Shown here in pieces: positions 37,944 through 52,939 of a stretch of DNA of 64,000 bases. Position 1 is the first letter of the stretch, and the number at the start of each line of letters is the position of its first letter. The notes under the pieces are model-generated. The model made no database searches, was not told where the DNA came from, and saw only the letters and a list, made by a program, of their open reading frames with translations. This DNA is from Solea solea. Lineage: Eukaryota > Chordata > Actinopteri > Pleuronectiformes > Soleidae. The stretch spans positions 6,449,649-6,513,648 of the forward strand of contig NC_081146.1 of the NCBI RefSeq assembly GCF_958295425.1, read 5' to 3'. The position numbers were made by a program, and so were the translations under genes.

Positions 37944-39626
37944 GTAAAGACAGAAGATTCAGGATTCAAACACTGCTTAAACCTCCCCACTTTTCATTTA
38001 TCAACAGTCTTATACTCCCAGTTCACTTTTTAACCAGATCAACACAGATTAACCACAGAGCACATGACCCTCAAGTCTTTTCCGTGTCTGCTATAGTCAC
38101 GTCTGTTTTACAGTCATCGACCACAGAGGCAAAAATCTCTGTCAGAAATCTGCTCTGAGATGTTGGCAGCGTGTTCATTTCAAGTCATCACAGTAGCTTC
38201 ATGCAGGAACCTGCGTCACAGTGTTTTGGCTGCAGCTAGTGGGTGGAGATAAGTGGAGGTGGGGAGAGGATGAGTTAAAGGGCTTAGGTAGATCCGGCTT
38301 TCAGACACAACACGAGAAGCACACGTTTTGGAAACACACTAATCTCTTCTATTGACTTTTTCTATTAGGGTTACCTGATTAACTAACCGTTATTTATTTT
38401 TTATTTATTATTTATTCTTTTATTTATTCTTTTATTTATTTCACTTTTCACTCTCTGTGGCTCAGAGAACATTTGTCAGAGTGTAGTGTAGTGTAGTATG
38501 AGAAGAATGTTGTTTTACAGTGTTTCAACAAAAGAATACTACTGTATGATTTCAGATGATGAGGACGACCGAAGCAAAAGCTGGGGAGAAGTGGAGCTCA
38601 GGTGAGTGGAAAAGCAATTCATTTAACATTTTATGCTTTAAAAAGTGCTCTAATTTTGGATAAAGAGTCAAAATGAGAACTGCTCCACTGAAACCGAACT
38701 CGTGTGGGACTGCTTTAAACCCTGTGTTTGGTCGCCTGTAGCATAATAAGCCAGTACCATCTCTTTTAATTTGATAGTCTGTATTTGTATTGTAAATATG
38801 TGATTTACCACAGCTGTACAGATGGTGGCAAAGCATGACAATTGACCTTGAAAGTGTTTGAAAAGTGCTTGAATTGAACCTTGGATAAGGAGCATGAGCC
38901 ATGCTAATTGTATTGCTTTTCCTTTGCTATGAATTCAAAGCATTTTTTTTTTTACTTTTACTTTCATAATTGAAATTGCGTTAGAGAGAAATGTGACTTG
39001 TGTGGTAGCTTTCAGAAGCCGCTCATGTCTTTCATGTAGTGAAATGTTGATTTGGTTCCGTGGTGACGTAAAAACTGCCAGAGTTTAGCTCTGTGATGTG
39101 AGGAAAGTCACTGACATCCTCATGTACTCAGTGTAATCCTGTGTTTGCACATTCACTGCAGATGTTCCACATTAAAATGAATGTTTGACACAGACTTCCC
39201 GATTGTAAATGTTGTTGTTGTGTTTGTCTCTTGGCAATGCAGGAACGTCTTGGACACAATTGACAGACGGAAAAGGAATTCAAAGTTTTTCAGTGAGTAT
39301 CTCTTGTTTTTAAAGGTCATGGGTCTAAAATGATTGTACAAACAAATCAAGCAAACGATAACCTCCACACATTTGATTTACTGTAAAACAGGTTTGATTT
39401 AGAATGAAGTGTTGTGTAGGCGGCAGTGACGCGTCTTCACATCATATCTTCTCTGACTGCAGCCAGGAAGATCGTGACGCTGTCGAGCGTTTCCTCTCCG
39501 TGTGCGTGAATCACCTCCTGTTGCTTACAGCCTCTAACTGTTTATCACTGTCTCAGAAAACCCGTTCACCGTTTAACTTGTGTAACAACAGGGGAAACAA
39601 ATGTTTGTGAGGTCAACAGTGCTCTC

Positions 39627-39661
<35 letters not shown>

Positions 39662-42600
39662 TCGCATGAATTCAGTTTAAAAGAATCTAAAATGGCAGCA
39701 GTTTTCTGAGGCTGGGACTGTGATATTGCGTATGTGGGGAAGAGTGTCTGTGCAAGTCACAGACAGGTTCCTGCAAGTATTCATATCTCCTCACTGGAGG
39801 GGAAAACAGCTGCTGCTGTTACTTTGCATTCCGACAAGTATGTGTAAAAGGAATGTCTAAGGCAAACAACTCTTCTTGTCTGTCCGTGTCTCTCTCCTCG
39901 TTTGCTTCCTTGTATTTTTCAACCTTCCCTTTCCCTCCTTCCCACCTTCATCCTTTCTGTGTGTGTTTCACTTCCTTTCCTTTTCCCAGACGCTGCCCAG
40001 CTCTACCAGCAGTACAGCGAGGCAGCACAGAACTTTGAGATCCTGCGTCAGGCTCGCTCCGATGTCCTGTCTGTGTGCGAGGACAATGTCCCCTCTCCTG
40101 CTCCATCACCTCCTCCCGCCCGCAGGCCTCTGCCTCCTTTACCTCCTGTCCCACACCCGCACTCACTGTCCCACACGGGCTCCATCACCAGTGTCAAAAG
40201 CTTGCCTCTTCCTGAGCCTCCCAAGAGTGAAGGCAGGCCTTCCTCTCCGCGTCTGTCCGTCTCGCTCACACAGAGCGCCACACTGTGGCGGGACCTGCCC
40301 GGGGTCAGGAACAGCGGTCAACTGGAGGAGCTCACAGAGGACCAGAGGCGACTGCAGGAGGTATCACATGGTCTCACTGCACACTCACTCCATGGCTTTA
40401 AATGATTTTTCCCTGCAATCCCCTGAATTTAGTTCAGTGTAATAAAGTAGTTACACTTATAATAATTATAAGTATACATACTAGTTTGGAGGCTGTCATG
40501 TTTTTACAGGAGCTCACAATGGACAAACTAAACATTGTTTGAGTTTTGATTCTAACTGAAGGCTACATAGGTGAGCTGAGGGATATTTTGATGCAACTTC
40601 TCCAAAAACTGTTTTACATTTCTTTTTACACACTGTGCCTTTTTAAACTCGTGCCAGTTACATTTACAGTGAAGTTGCTTTGTTGACGTTCTCTGTACAG
40701 TTTAAGCAGAACCCTCCCTGGCGTTTGAGGGTGTGATGTTGGAAACAGGTTTACTCCCCGTGAATTTGTCACATTATAAATTGATATCGAAGGCACCTGA
40801 AATTGGGTGTGTGTTTTTAATCTACAGGAAAAGGTTAGGTCATTTTGGAATTCCCCAGCCTAAAGGTTTTACTTGCGATTCACAGGAACTTTTCCTGGGA
40901 ATCTTCTTTGAGTTTTCCTGGTGTTTTTTTCATGTAAATGACACAGTAAAGTTAGAGTTGCATTCATTAACATTAACTGCTTTGGGCGTCATTTCTTATC
41001 AGCAGCATCTGTGCTGTTTCATAGTGGGAGATTTTTGGGAAGCAACATACATGAATCAGCGTCTTACTGTTATTGCTTCACACCTTGAACTACTAGAATC
41101 ATAAACAAAAAAAGTATTGCCACATACCAGAATAACCCCGTTCATTGATTGATTCACTTGCCAGAAAAAGTGATTGTGTAATCGTGTCTCTCTGACTCTC
41201 TGTAAGTGTATACTTGAACAGTGTTACTCTGTCTTTTTTAACCTTATGTATTCTATTTCTGCCCTTTGTGGTTCACTTTTAGGTGAGATTTGAAGTTCTG
41301 ACCTCAGAAGCTTCCTACTGCAGGAGTTTGGACATTGTCGTTGAACACTTTGTCAAGTCAAAACAGCTGGGGGCGCTGTTGACTACTCAAGACAGAAACT
41401 GGCTGTTTTCCCGGCTGGCTGACGTCCGTGCCATCAGTCACAGGTCGGAGATGTTGAACATTTACTAGAGGCAGTGTTTGTTTTGCTTGATAGTTATTTG
41501 TGCTGTCTGAGGGAAATGAACATGTGCTCCAGTCTGACATCAGCTCTAAATGTGTCTTAATATTTGTGTTTTCCAGTTTCTTGTCAAAGCTGGAGGAGCG
41601 TATGGAAGAAAATATTGTACACTTCACCGTGTGTGACATCATCGCCCGACACTGCCAGCGCTTCAAAATGGTTTATGTGCCCTACCTCACCAATCAGTCC
41701 TATCAGGATGCCACCTACCAGAGACTCTTGTAAGACAACCCATCACGCTTTTGTCTTTGTTCTCCTCTTGGAAGATCAAATTTGCTGGAGGCACAAGTGG
41801 ACAATACCCTCTCTGAAAATAATACATGTCAAATTTCACCTATTGTCTGCATTAGCTGCTGTTTCTTTTTTTGTCTGGCTTTGCATTCATTTTCAATAAA
41901 TGTCTTTTTTCTTCTGTCAGGAATGAGAATCCGGGGTTCAGGCGGATTGTGGAGAAATTAGAGAGGAGTCCTGTTTGTCAGAGACTTCCTCTTCGCTCCT
42001 TCCTTGTACTTCCTTTCCAGAGGATCACAAGAATTAAGCTGCTGGTCCAGGTGTGTGTGTGTGCGTGTGTGCAGGCTCTATGAAAAGACAAAAGTTGATG
42101 TTTTTTTTATTATAAATAACGTTTTTTATCTAACGTTGACTTGACCACTGTGACCCTCTGCATCCAGAACATTGTGAAGAGAACTACTCCAGGTACTGCG
42201 GAGGCGACGCAAGCCATCAAAGCGTTGAAGCTTCTGGAGAAGGTGCGTTAGGATTCTACAGCAGGGTAACAACGTCTGAAACGTTTCAGTAATATATGCT
42301 TAATGTTTTAGACAAATCTGTTTTTCTTTCTTTTATCTCCCCTTTCAGCTGATTCAAGAGAGTAACGATAGCATCACACAGATGAAAAGTATCGAGTCCC
42401 TGGTCTGTCTTAGTGCTAAAGTGGACTTTGAGTGCAGGGTGAGTCATATTTACCAGTACCTATATTTGCAAACAGAGAAATTCAGTGGAATCGCATTATG
42501 ATGATGATCATTTTGTGTCTCTGTGCATGTGTGACAGACTCTTCCCCTGATCAGTCAGTCTCGGAGGCTGGTGCGAGAAGGAGCAGTCACTGAGCTGATG

Positions 42601-45600
42601 GATTTCTCTCTCAAAGACACAGAGAGGAATATTTACATGCACCTGTTCAACGACTACTTGCTTATTTCACTACAAAAAGAGTGAGTCAACAAACGGGTTG
42701 ATTTGTAATGTTAGAAAACTCCATCACCCACATATGATGTGAATGTTTGTCCCTTTATTGCCTCTTCAGTCTTGTCACAGATTTGTTTGTGGGGGTTTCT
42801 GCTGTTTTTCAGAGGGGGGAAATTCACCGTGATCGACCACTCTCCTGTGTCAGAGCTGCGTGTAGAAAACTGCCGTGTCAAACTTCACTCTTTACAGAAG
42901 AACCTGTTTCGGCTGCAAATCCCGTCACACAAATCCCTGCTGCTGCGAACTGACACACTGTGAGAGACTGAAATAATTGCAGCAAATGTTTCTTTGTGGT
43001 GACAAAGACAGAATAGAATTCAGTAGATAAACCAGTCTGTCCTTTCTTTCTTTCTTTCTTTCTTTTTTACCTTTGTAGGAGTGATAAACTACGTTGGATA
43101 TCTGCTATTTCTAGGCCACATCCTGAGATTGATTTTTCTGCAGCTCAAGGTAAACTCCTGTTCTACCTGTTGCTTGGTATTAAAAACTAACATAAAATCA
43201 CAGACAGTAAGTGGGTTGTTCACATGGAGAAAACGGGGGATGTTAAAATGCCACATTCAGGTCATATCTTACAGCAAACATGAGTTTGCAGTGGGGAAAA
43301 AAACAGCACATGTATGTCGTAATTACATGTCGGAAATGTGGGGATTTTCTCATGTTCCAAAATCCCCTGTTTGATTCAAGAAAACTGACAACAATCAATT
43401 GGTAGTTTTTAAAAAAAGTGTAAGCACTATAAACATAACATCTTCTCTGTATTTTCGACTTTCTTCACAACTGGCCAGCGCATCGACTTCACGCTTGTTG
43501 GGCGTGTGGTTGAGGACTCATGAGAGTTTGGTGTTGATTGTAAATTTTTGAGAAAGCTTCAAGGATAACTTTTCTTTGTCTTACTGGACATTAAGAAAAA
43601 GGACATTTACCTGCGCAATTTTTGTGTAATGCGGCGTTTAAATTTTCCTGAACCACACAACAACACACCTACCATGACATAGTGTCTGAGTAGAACTGGC
43701 CATAAATGCTATCACAATAAAAGTTTTTTTTTTTTATTGCGATACAATGAGACACAAAGACTAAGTTTTGCTCCTAAATAAAAGTTGGAGAATCTAATCA
43801 GTTGTGTTTTAAAAAAAATCTTTATTAATATAAAACATTAAACACATTAAATAGAGAAACATTTCCTATATCTGAGGCGAAAACATTTAGTAGCAGTTGT
43901 GTTTTTTTCTCTTGATATCAAAGGAAATGATATTGTGATGTTTCTCACTCTGCGTCTGGCTGATATCATTACTTTCTTTAGAATCCTGCCGTTGTTCTTG
44001 TGGTCTCTTGTCTTGGTGCTGCATTGCTCTCATAGTGTAATTCATTGTTGCAATGGCAGTGACACATTGACACAATCCACACTCGAACTCTTTCGTCATT
44101 AGTAAATCCAAGAACAATGAACATGTGTATGATTTTTACAAAGAAGTCTAAATACAGTATCCAAGTGTCACTCAGAAGAGACAGAATCAGCAAAAATCCT
44201 TTAGTACGTTCATGAATTGGTGTCACAAAAGGGAATTTAATTTTTAAGATCATGTAGGACGGATCCTGTTTGTGTGAGGGTGACAGCGCTCCTATTAACC
44301 TCTCTCCTGCATCTTTAGTGATGTTGTAACTGTATTTTATTATGATAAGCGACTATTTTTGATGGGTTCTGACATCCCGTACACACCCAACAAACAAACA
44401 CAAAACATATACATTAAATGGAAAATATGAAAATGAAAGATGAACAATTCAACAAAGGAAACAATAAAATAAACACCACCAAATACAACCTCACTTTATA
44501 TGCTGATAAAAACAACCACTAGATGGCATCAGAGTGGCAATTCACAGATTCTTGACAGAGTAAAGTAAACTAAAGACATTAACTGCAATAAACATTGAGA
44601 TAAGCAGAGACATTTTTAGAGCCAGAGAGACTGATTTTAGTTTTCTGTCACGTATGAAACAATCACATCTGTCCATCAGTACTCGTCTGACGAGAGGAGC
44701 TCGTAACATTCCTCTTTCACTGTCCTGTGGGTGCAAGTACACATTCAACATTTCACTAGTGACCCTGTCTGTGAAAAATGCTCTGAGTTTAGTTTGACAC
44801 ATGGTGATGAAAACAGTGTTACTTTAGGCATGTAGTCGGATAAACGGTTGGGTGGAGCAACGCTGTGAATTATGTAGTCAGCAAACTCTGTTATGGAAAA
44901 AGTGTTCGAAAACAGGAGAGAGGGGAAGATAGCGCGTGTGTGTGTGTGTGTGTGTGTGTATACATGATACATAATGCTTTGTAAGGAGGTTGTGTCAGGC
45001 CATGTACAGTGTATGAAAAGACACGCAAAGGTTGAAACTGAGCATTATGTATTTTATGGACTGCCGCTTACATGGTTTGTTGTATAACACCGACGATGAT
45101 TCCATAGATGCTGTTATTGGTCTTTATGAAAAACCAAATCTGCTGTTTACCTATACATTTTATTACAAGGACGTAAATAAAAAGAAAACACCACTGCCAA
45201 AATGTGTATAAAAAGAATATTTTTAAACTGTTAAGTTAATAAAATATTATTAAATGTAGAAGTTGCACAATAAAAAAACCTGCTTTGATTGTCTTCTCAA
45301 ATAACAGTTTAAATGTTGGTTCATATTGGCAAACATCAACAATCGATACTGAAAGGTGCATGTGGGAGGTTTATACTGTATATAAGCATAAACATGTATC
45401 ACGGTAGGTTTGACCTCTTTTCTTCTTCTCTGTGCAGATTTCCCACAGATGCAGTGTATCAGAGCTTTTGTTGGTCAGCAGCCCGATGAGCTGTCCTTAG
45501 AAAAAGCTGACATCATTCTTGTCCACCAGCAGAGCAGCGACCGTAAGCTCATCACACCACTCATTCCGTCATTCCTCTGCATGACACTCTTCTTGACCAT

Positions 45601-45780
45601 GACACAAAATAAACATTACAATCTTTGTTTCTCACAGATTGGGTTGAGGGGACCAGACTGAGTGATCGGCACCGTGGATGGGTGCCAGAGTCCCATTTGG
45701 AAATCATAAGCAACTCTAGGGTCCGACAACGCAATCTGTCCGACGCGCTCAAGCTTACGACTGCCACAGCTGCTGTTTGA
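34214..45780 (+). CDS. arhgef5: Dbl-family Rho guanine-nucleotide exchange factor, ARHGEF5-like (DH-PH-SH3)
   Basis: The protein should activate Rho GTPases by GDP release at membrane and cytoskeleton. Fourteen coding exons join in phase: 34214-37943, 38556-38601, 39243-39292, 39990-40360, 41283-41443, 41577-41729, 41921-42050, 42168-42242, 42349-42438, 42538-42680, 42813-42959, 43079-43149, 45438-45542 and 45638-45780. They give about 1804 residues against about 1600 in human ARHGEF5. The C-terminal DH-PH-SH3 order and the pre-DH block LWRDLPGVRNSG place it in the ARHGEF5/15/16/19/26 group; a long N-terminus and terminal SH3 favour ARHGEF5. The symbol is tentative. The start at 34214 is the first ATG after the acceptor; 34268 is an alternative. 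No stop or frameshift breaks the chain. Confidence 0.88.
38556..40360 (+). CDS. arhgef5: RhoGEF linker exons before the DH domain
   Basis: Exons 38556-38601 (DDEDDRSKSWGEVEL), 39243-39292 (NVLDTIDRRKRNSKFF) and 39990-40360. The last reads NAAQLYQQYSEAAQNFEILR, then a proline-rich stretch (PAPSPPPARRPLPPLPPVPH) with PxxP cores that could bind SH3 domains, possibly its own, and TLWRDLPGVRNSGQLEELTE, the conserved segment just before DH in ARHGEF5-type proteins. In this group an N-terminal helix and SH3 contacts hold the DH domain inactive (family knowledge), and the visible elements are compatible with that. Confidence 0.85.
39633..39657. repeat. CA microsatellite
   Basis: About 12 CA units in the RhoGEF intron between 39292 and 39990. 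Confidence 0.93.
41283..42438 (+). CDS. arhgef5: RhoGEF DH (catalytic) domain exons
   Basis: Exons 41283-41443, 41577-41729, 41921-42050, 42168-42242 and 42349-42438. CR1 is VRFEVLTSEASYCRSLDIVV; the middle contains VCDIIARHCQRFKMVYVPYL; the signature CR3 helix is LPLRSFLVLPFQRITRIKLL, followed by VQNIVKRT. The Glu in CR1 and the Arg/Lys-rich CR3 are the residues that contact the Rho switch regions in Dbl proteins, and all are present, so activity is expected. Confidence 0.93.
42538..43149 (+). CDS. arhgef5: RhoGEF PH domain exons
   Basis: Exons 42538-42680, 42813-42959 and 43079-43149. The domain begins SRRLVREGAVTELMD and has the strand motif YMHLFNDYLLISLQKE. It ends in the C-terminal helix with the invariant Trp, SDKLRWISAISRPHP. 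The donor at 42959 splits a Leu codon (CT/G). Without that splice the frame meets a stop at once, which confirms the junction. Confidence 0.92.
43150..45437 (+). other. arhgef5: RhoGEF 2.3-kb intron
   Basis: By far the longest intron in the 3' half of the gene. It contains A/T runs near 43730 and 43810, a GT microsatellite at 44936-44958, and two overlapping minus-strand open frames at 44542-44972 discussed in the findings. No RNA gene or intact transposon is seen. Confidence 0.6.
44936..44958. repeat. GT microsatellite
   Basis: About 11 GT units in the long RhoGEF intron. Confidence 0.9.
45438..45780 (+). CDS. arhgef5: RhoGEF C-terminal SH3 domain exons and stop
   Basis: Exons 45438-45542 and 45638-45780, separated by a 95-bp intron. 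The domain reads MQCIRAFVGQQPDELSLEKA, then DHWVEGTRLSDRHRGWVPES. The paired acidic residues after the RT loop, the Trp of the WVEG motif and GWVPESHLE are standard SH3 features. After it come 25 residues (SRVRQRNLSDALKLTTATAA) and TGA at 45778-45780. Confidence 0.92.
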
Positions 45781-46219
45781 GCAGGGTGTGAGAATGAGAA
45801 TGGGGCTGAACTGTGGGACGCCCTGGATGCCCCCGTAAAAGGCTGCGACTCAAGTTGTCTGCTACAGATTGCTGGAAAATGGACAATGGACATTCAGTGA
45901 ATCAAAGGGAGAATGCTGTTGGAATGCATCACAGTGTAGCATTGGCCTTTTCACTGGGAAAATATTTGGTATCAGAGCAATGCATGAACTGCTGAGGCCA
46001 ACATGAAACACTTTCAAAGTGTTTGTGAGTGTATTATGGTCTGTGACACCACAAGCAACGTTGAGTGAAAGATACTAAATCAATGGAGATGTATTTTTTT
46101 AGACAGGGAAAGGTGATATGGAAAATGAGTTATTGTGCATATTGATCTGAACCTAATAGAAGATTTCATGGTACCAGTCTCATACATGCTGAAGACCTGA
46201 TGGAAATATCTGAATATGC

Positions 46220-46267
46220 AATAAATGAACTGAAAGATTGATTAGGCAGTGAGGACATTTCAATAAA
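46220..46267 (+). promoter_or_regulatory. arhgef5: Probable RhoGEF polyadenylation signals
   Basis: AATAAA at 46220-46225 and again at 46262-46267, 440-490 bp after the stop codon. This gives a short 3' untranslated region. Confidence 0.5.
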
Positions 46268-46299
46268 CTCACTTGAAGAGAAGTGTAACCTGATTTCTG

Positions 46300-47636
46300 G
46301 CTGGGTTGTGGATTTTTGCCCCCTCAGTTTAAGCGTAATGAAAAATATCAAGAACAGCATTATTGTCAGAGATGCATGTGACTTGAGGACCTTGCTGTCC
46401 CACTTAAGTGGAATGGAGGCGTTAGACAGAACATGTCACTGAGGTCAGTTTCCTTCATGCTTATATTTTTAGCTTGCAGGGAAATGATGACAGTCAGAGA
46501 GCGGAAGAAAACACGAGACTCTGTTTCTATGCTTTTCATTTGATGTCTTTGTTTTGTGAAAACCCTTCTCTAATATTATTAATATTATTTGACTCTCTCT
46601 GAAGCTAAAAACCATCTGAATCACTTCATCCTGGTGCCTGATACTGTATATGATGTCAATCAGTCAATCATTTGGACTCACAGGTGCTTCACGTGCAGAT
46701 ACAGGCCCAAGCCTTTATGGGGCCTGCTTAGATTTGGGTGCCCCTCTCTCACTAAGCTCAAGAGTAGCCTGTGCTTGACTATTACTGATACCAATGGAAC
46801 ATTTTAAATTGTATTAATTATAGTTGCCTAGTATTAGTTTGCACCTTTGTATTCAAAGTGAAGCACTACAAGTGGTGATCCTCAAATGTGCACTAAGTGC
46901 ACAAACTAAAACCAAATAATTTAAGCTCAACACTATTTAGATGTCTAAATATATCTAGATTTCTTTAATATGTTGAAAAGTTGTTTTTTTTTCTCCATCC
47001 ACTGGGCAACCGCCTGATAAGCAGCCACTGAGTTCACTTATGCCTTGATAATGAGTGTGTGTGACCAGTATGACATTTTAATTACTTGCTGTTAGAAGTG
47101 TGGCCATTATGACATAAGAGCGAGCTTATCTGAAGTTAAATGTGAGGTAAATGAGCCTCTCTGAGTAGCTGACACACACAGAGACACATAGAGACCCAAA
47201 ATGACCCCCATCACAATTGCTTATCCCCTTAAGTTGCTTTTAATTTTATGTCATATCCACAGCCATGGAAAAAAGTGGGAGGAGATATTTAACTATCTTT
47301 CCAATGGAGCGTATCCACCAGAGCCGTTTTATCGTCCACATGAGGGTCGCAGGAAGGCGCTGGTGCATAATTGCTTTTAAAATGTACCTTTATTAAAGTT
47401 TCTATCTTCATTTAGTTTTCTGTTTCCATGGATACGTGTTGCTTATTGATATGAAGACACTGCTGCCTCTTAGTCATTTGTCAATAGTCGTCGAAGGCAT
47501 TACATTACTCACTGAAACTATTTTAAATAATTAGTTTCATATAAAGGTTTTTTTCTAGCACAACACTGTATAGAACTATAGGTATTTTATTCTGTCAGTG
47601 TACGTCAGCCTTATAGTATAGTGTTTTATTTTGTAG
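46300..47636. other. Intergenic, nothing supported
   Basis: AT-rich sequence without coding signal, RNA gene or clear mobile element. Confidence 0.6.
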
Positions 47637-48672
47637 GTTTACAATGTAGCCATAAGAACGGCATACCAGTGTGTTAAACCATATATATTTTATTTTTATA
47701 GTGTACAATCTAGCCATCAGAACAGCATACCAGTGTGTTAAACCACAGGTATTTTATTTTGATAATGTACAATCTAGCCATCAGAACAGTAAACCAGTGT
47801 ATTAAACCATAGGTATTTTATTTTGATAGTGTACAATCTAGCCATCAGAACAGTATACCAGTGTGTTAAACCATAGGTCTTTTATTTTGATAGTGTACAA
47901 TCTAGCCATCAGAACAGTATACCAGTGTGTTAAACCACAGGTATTTTATTTTGATAGTGTACAATCTAGCCATCAGAACAGTATACCAGTGTGTTAAACC
48001 ATAGGTATTTTATTTTGATAGTGTACAATCTAGCCATCAGAACAGTATACCAGTGTGTTAAACCATAGGTCTTTTATTTTGATAGTGTACAATCTAGCCA
48101 TCAGAACAGTATACCAGTGTGTTAAACCATAGGTCTTTTATTTTGATAGTGTACAATCTAGCCATCAGAACAGTATACCAGTGTGTTAAACCATAGGTCT
48201 TTTATTTTGATAGTGTACAATCTAGCCATCAGAACAGTATACCAGTGTGTTAAACCACAGGTATTTTATTTTGATAGTGTACAATCTAGCCATCAGAACA
48301 GCATACCAGTGTGTTAAACCATAGGTCTTTTATTTTGATAGTGTACAATCTAGCCATCAGAACAGTAAACCAGTGTATTAAACCATAGGTATTTTATTTT
48401 GATAGTGTACAATCTAGCCATCAGAACAGTATACCAGTGTATTAAACCATAGGTATTTTATTTTGATAGTGTACAATCTAGCTATCAGAACAGTATACCA
48501 GTATGTTAAACCATAGGTCTTTTATTTTGATAGTGTACAATCTAGCCATCAGAACAGTATACCAGTGTATTAAACCATAGGTCTTTTATTTTGATAGTGT
48601 ACAATCTAGCCATCAGAACAGTATACCAGTGTATTAAACCATAGGTATTTTATTTTGACAGTGTAGAGCAGC
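47637..48672. repeat. 64-bp tandem repeat, about 16 copies
   Basis: The unit contains GTGTACAATCTAGCCATCAG, AACAGTATACCAGTGTGTTA and AACCATAGGTATTTTATTTT. The word GTGTACAATC (or ATGTAC/GTGTAG variant) recurs at 47701, 47765, 47829, 47893, 47957, 48021 and so on to 48661, always 64 bp apart. The first and last copies are diverged. Variant positions (GGTATT/GGTCTT, CCATAGG/CCACAGG, GTGTGTT/GTGTATT) alternate between copies. It lies between the RhoGEF and the Atg8-family gene, ending about 200 bp before the latter's promoter. Confidence 0.97.
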
Positions 48673-48879
48673 ATACCAGTGAATTAAATTAACACGAAAA
48701 ACAGAAAAAAAAACAATTTGTCAGAAAAACAAAAAGATAGTATTTTTTTTTTTCAAATGAATGCAATGTAATTCTGCACGAGTTCTGTGGTCCATACAGA
48801 GCACATATAGCTGGCATGCCTCAACAGGAGCTGTTTACTGAAGTGAACTGTACGTACTTCAGTCTCACACGTACACACG

Positions 48880-49095
48880 TAGCCCGGGCGTGGCAGTGGT
48901 CGTGTCCTTTCCGCGGCCAAGTTAGTTTCCAAGACCTGCTATTGGTCATCTGCGCCATCACTCATTGGAAAAACGTGTTGACAGACAGTTATTTTAGCCA
49001 ATTAACGCGCTGTAAACCTGCCGTCGATCATCATGTTGCTGTCTGATTGGTCACAGCTGCGGTGGGCGGGGTCAGCTGCCTTTGTTGTTGTTTTC
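48880..49095 (+). promoter_or_regulatory. Promoter of the Atg8-family gene
   Basis: GC-rich with many CGs. Inverted CCAAT boxes lie at 48941-48947 (ATTGGTC) and 49046-49052 (ATTGGTC), CCAAT at 48999, and a GGGCGGGG Sp1-type box at 49065-49072. There is no TATA box, as usual for a housekeeping CpG promoter. It precedes the non-coding exon ending at 49259. Confidence 0.65.
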
Positions 49096-49259
49096 GAGTA
49101 GAACTGTCGACATCGTTGGAATTGGCTGGATTCATCCACGATATTATTGTCATTTCTAGAGCTCAAAGTGTTGACTCTGCGTCCACGACTCAAGGGACCA
49201 GTGGCTTTTGTTTGGATCCATATTGTTTTTTTGTGAAGCTAATCTTTGTCTTTTCAAAG
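49096..49259 (+). other. Non-coding first exon of the Atg8-family gene
   Basis: The strong donor TTTCAAAG/GTAAGTGAG fixes the 3' end at 49259; it pairs with the acceptor TTTGTTCAG one base before the start codon at 50392. The 5' end is not visible and is estimated from the promoter elements. Confidence 0.55.
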
Positions 49260-50391
49260 GTAAGTGAGCAGTCGTACCGTTTTGTCATTAGAGCCAGTTA
49301 GCATAGCCCTTTTTTTTAGTAGATATTTACTCCGCGTTACAATTTACAAGTTCAACCGTGCATGTTATTTTATTAGGTTATAGAAATATACGCACATTTA
49401 GTTTGGTTTGGTTGTTTTTAGTATATCAGTGTGAGACAGGAGGCTTGACAGACCTCAGTGCTGCTGCTGACGTGGCCTTTCTGATGAAATCAACCACTTG
49501 AGTTTGGTGTCAGTATGATCTCATCAGCCTGTTTACACTGATTAAACACACGTGGACAGTGTTTGGTCACTTTGATCAGTCAGTAGTTAAGTGAGCACGA
49601 GGAGGAGGAGGAGGAGGAGGTGTCGTGTCGTGTCGGTAACTTCACTCCCCCTCCCTTTGATACTGTTGTTGTTCTCCCGGTCACTGGTTAACATTGGCAC
49701 CGTCTGTTGAGCAATCCCCAGAAACGTCTTTATTTGTACTTTATGTGTGGTCTTTTAATGCAGTATTACACGTTTTCAACTCCAAAATATTCTGCACATA
49801 TTTTCCAGAAATGTATTTTAATATCCGTTCTATCCACCATATTACATCAAACTAGAGCTGCTTCTAACAAATATTCTCATATTGATTAATTTACTTTTTT
49901 TTAATCAATTAGTCTGAAAAACATTGTGGTCATCAGATTTGATTGTCTTTTTTTTTCCTAACCAAAAATGGGAAAAAGAGTTATTCGGTCATCAAAAAAT
50001 GTACTTTTTCATTGATCATCAAAATAAGTGTTTTTGACCATCAATACAACATTGCCTTTAAGTGTAATTTGCAACAAGAGCTGATACTTTTGGGCAGACG
50101 ACAATAATACTGCTCATAGCTTAATTACCCCCAAAATAAGTATGTCTTTATCAGTATATTATAATCTGGTCATGTACTGCTAAAAAGATGCCTGCATCTC
50201 ATCCAGCAACAATTAGTGATTAACAATTAGCTCTTCATGCTTGTCACTATCACTTGTTGACTGAATGCACTGAATGGTGAAGTCAGCCACTTCTCTCTCT
50301 CTCTCTCTCCTTTGTCCTCCTTGTAAATCATGCTATTGTTAGGAGCTTGATGTTTTCTTCGCTTGATTGTTTCCCCGTGTTGTTTGTTCAG

Positions 50392-52939
<2,548 letters not shown>

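Noticed and set aside
37944..38158. Continuation of the RhoGEF first exon to a stop at 38158
   Set aside because: A good donor at 37943 and an in-phase exon at 38556 lead to the DH-PH-SH3 domains. The extra residues have an ordinary intron composition.
47637..48672. 64-bp periodic repeats as a CRISPR or integron-like array
   Set aside because: The whole 64 bp is repeated without unique spacer sequence. It is a tandem minisatellite.
49047..49301. 84-codon frame over the first exon of the Atg8-family gene
   Set aside because: It crosses the strong donor at 49259 and has no family resemblance. The exon is a 5' leader.
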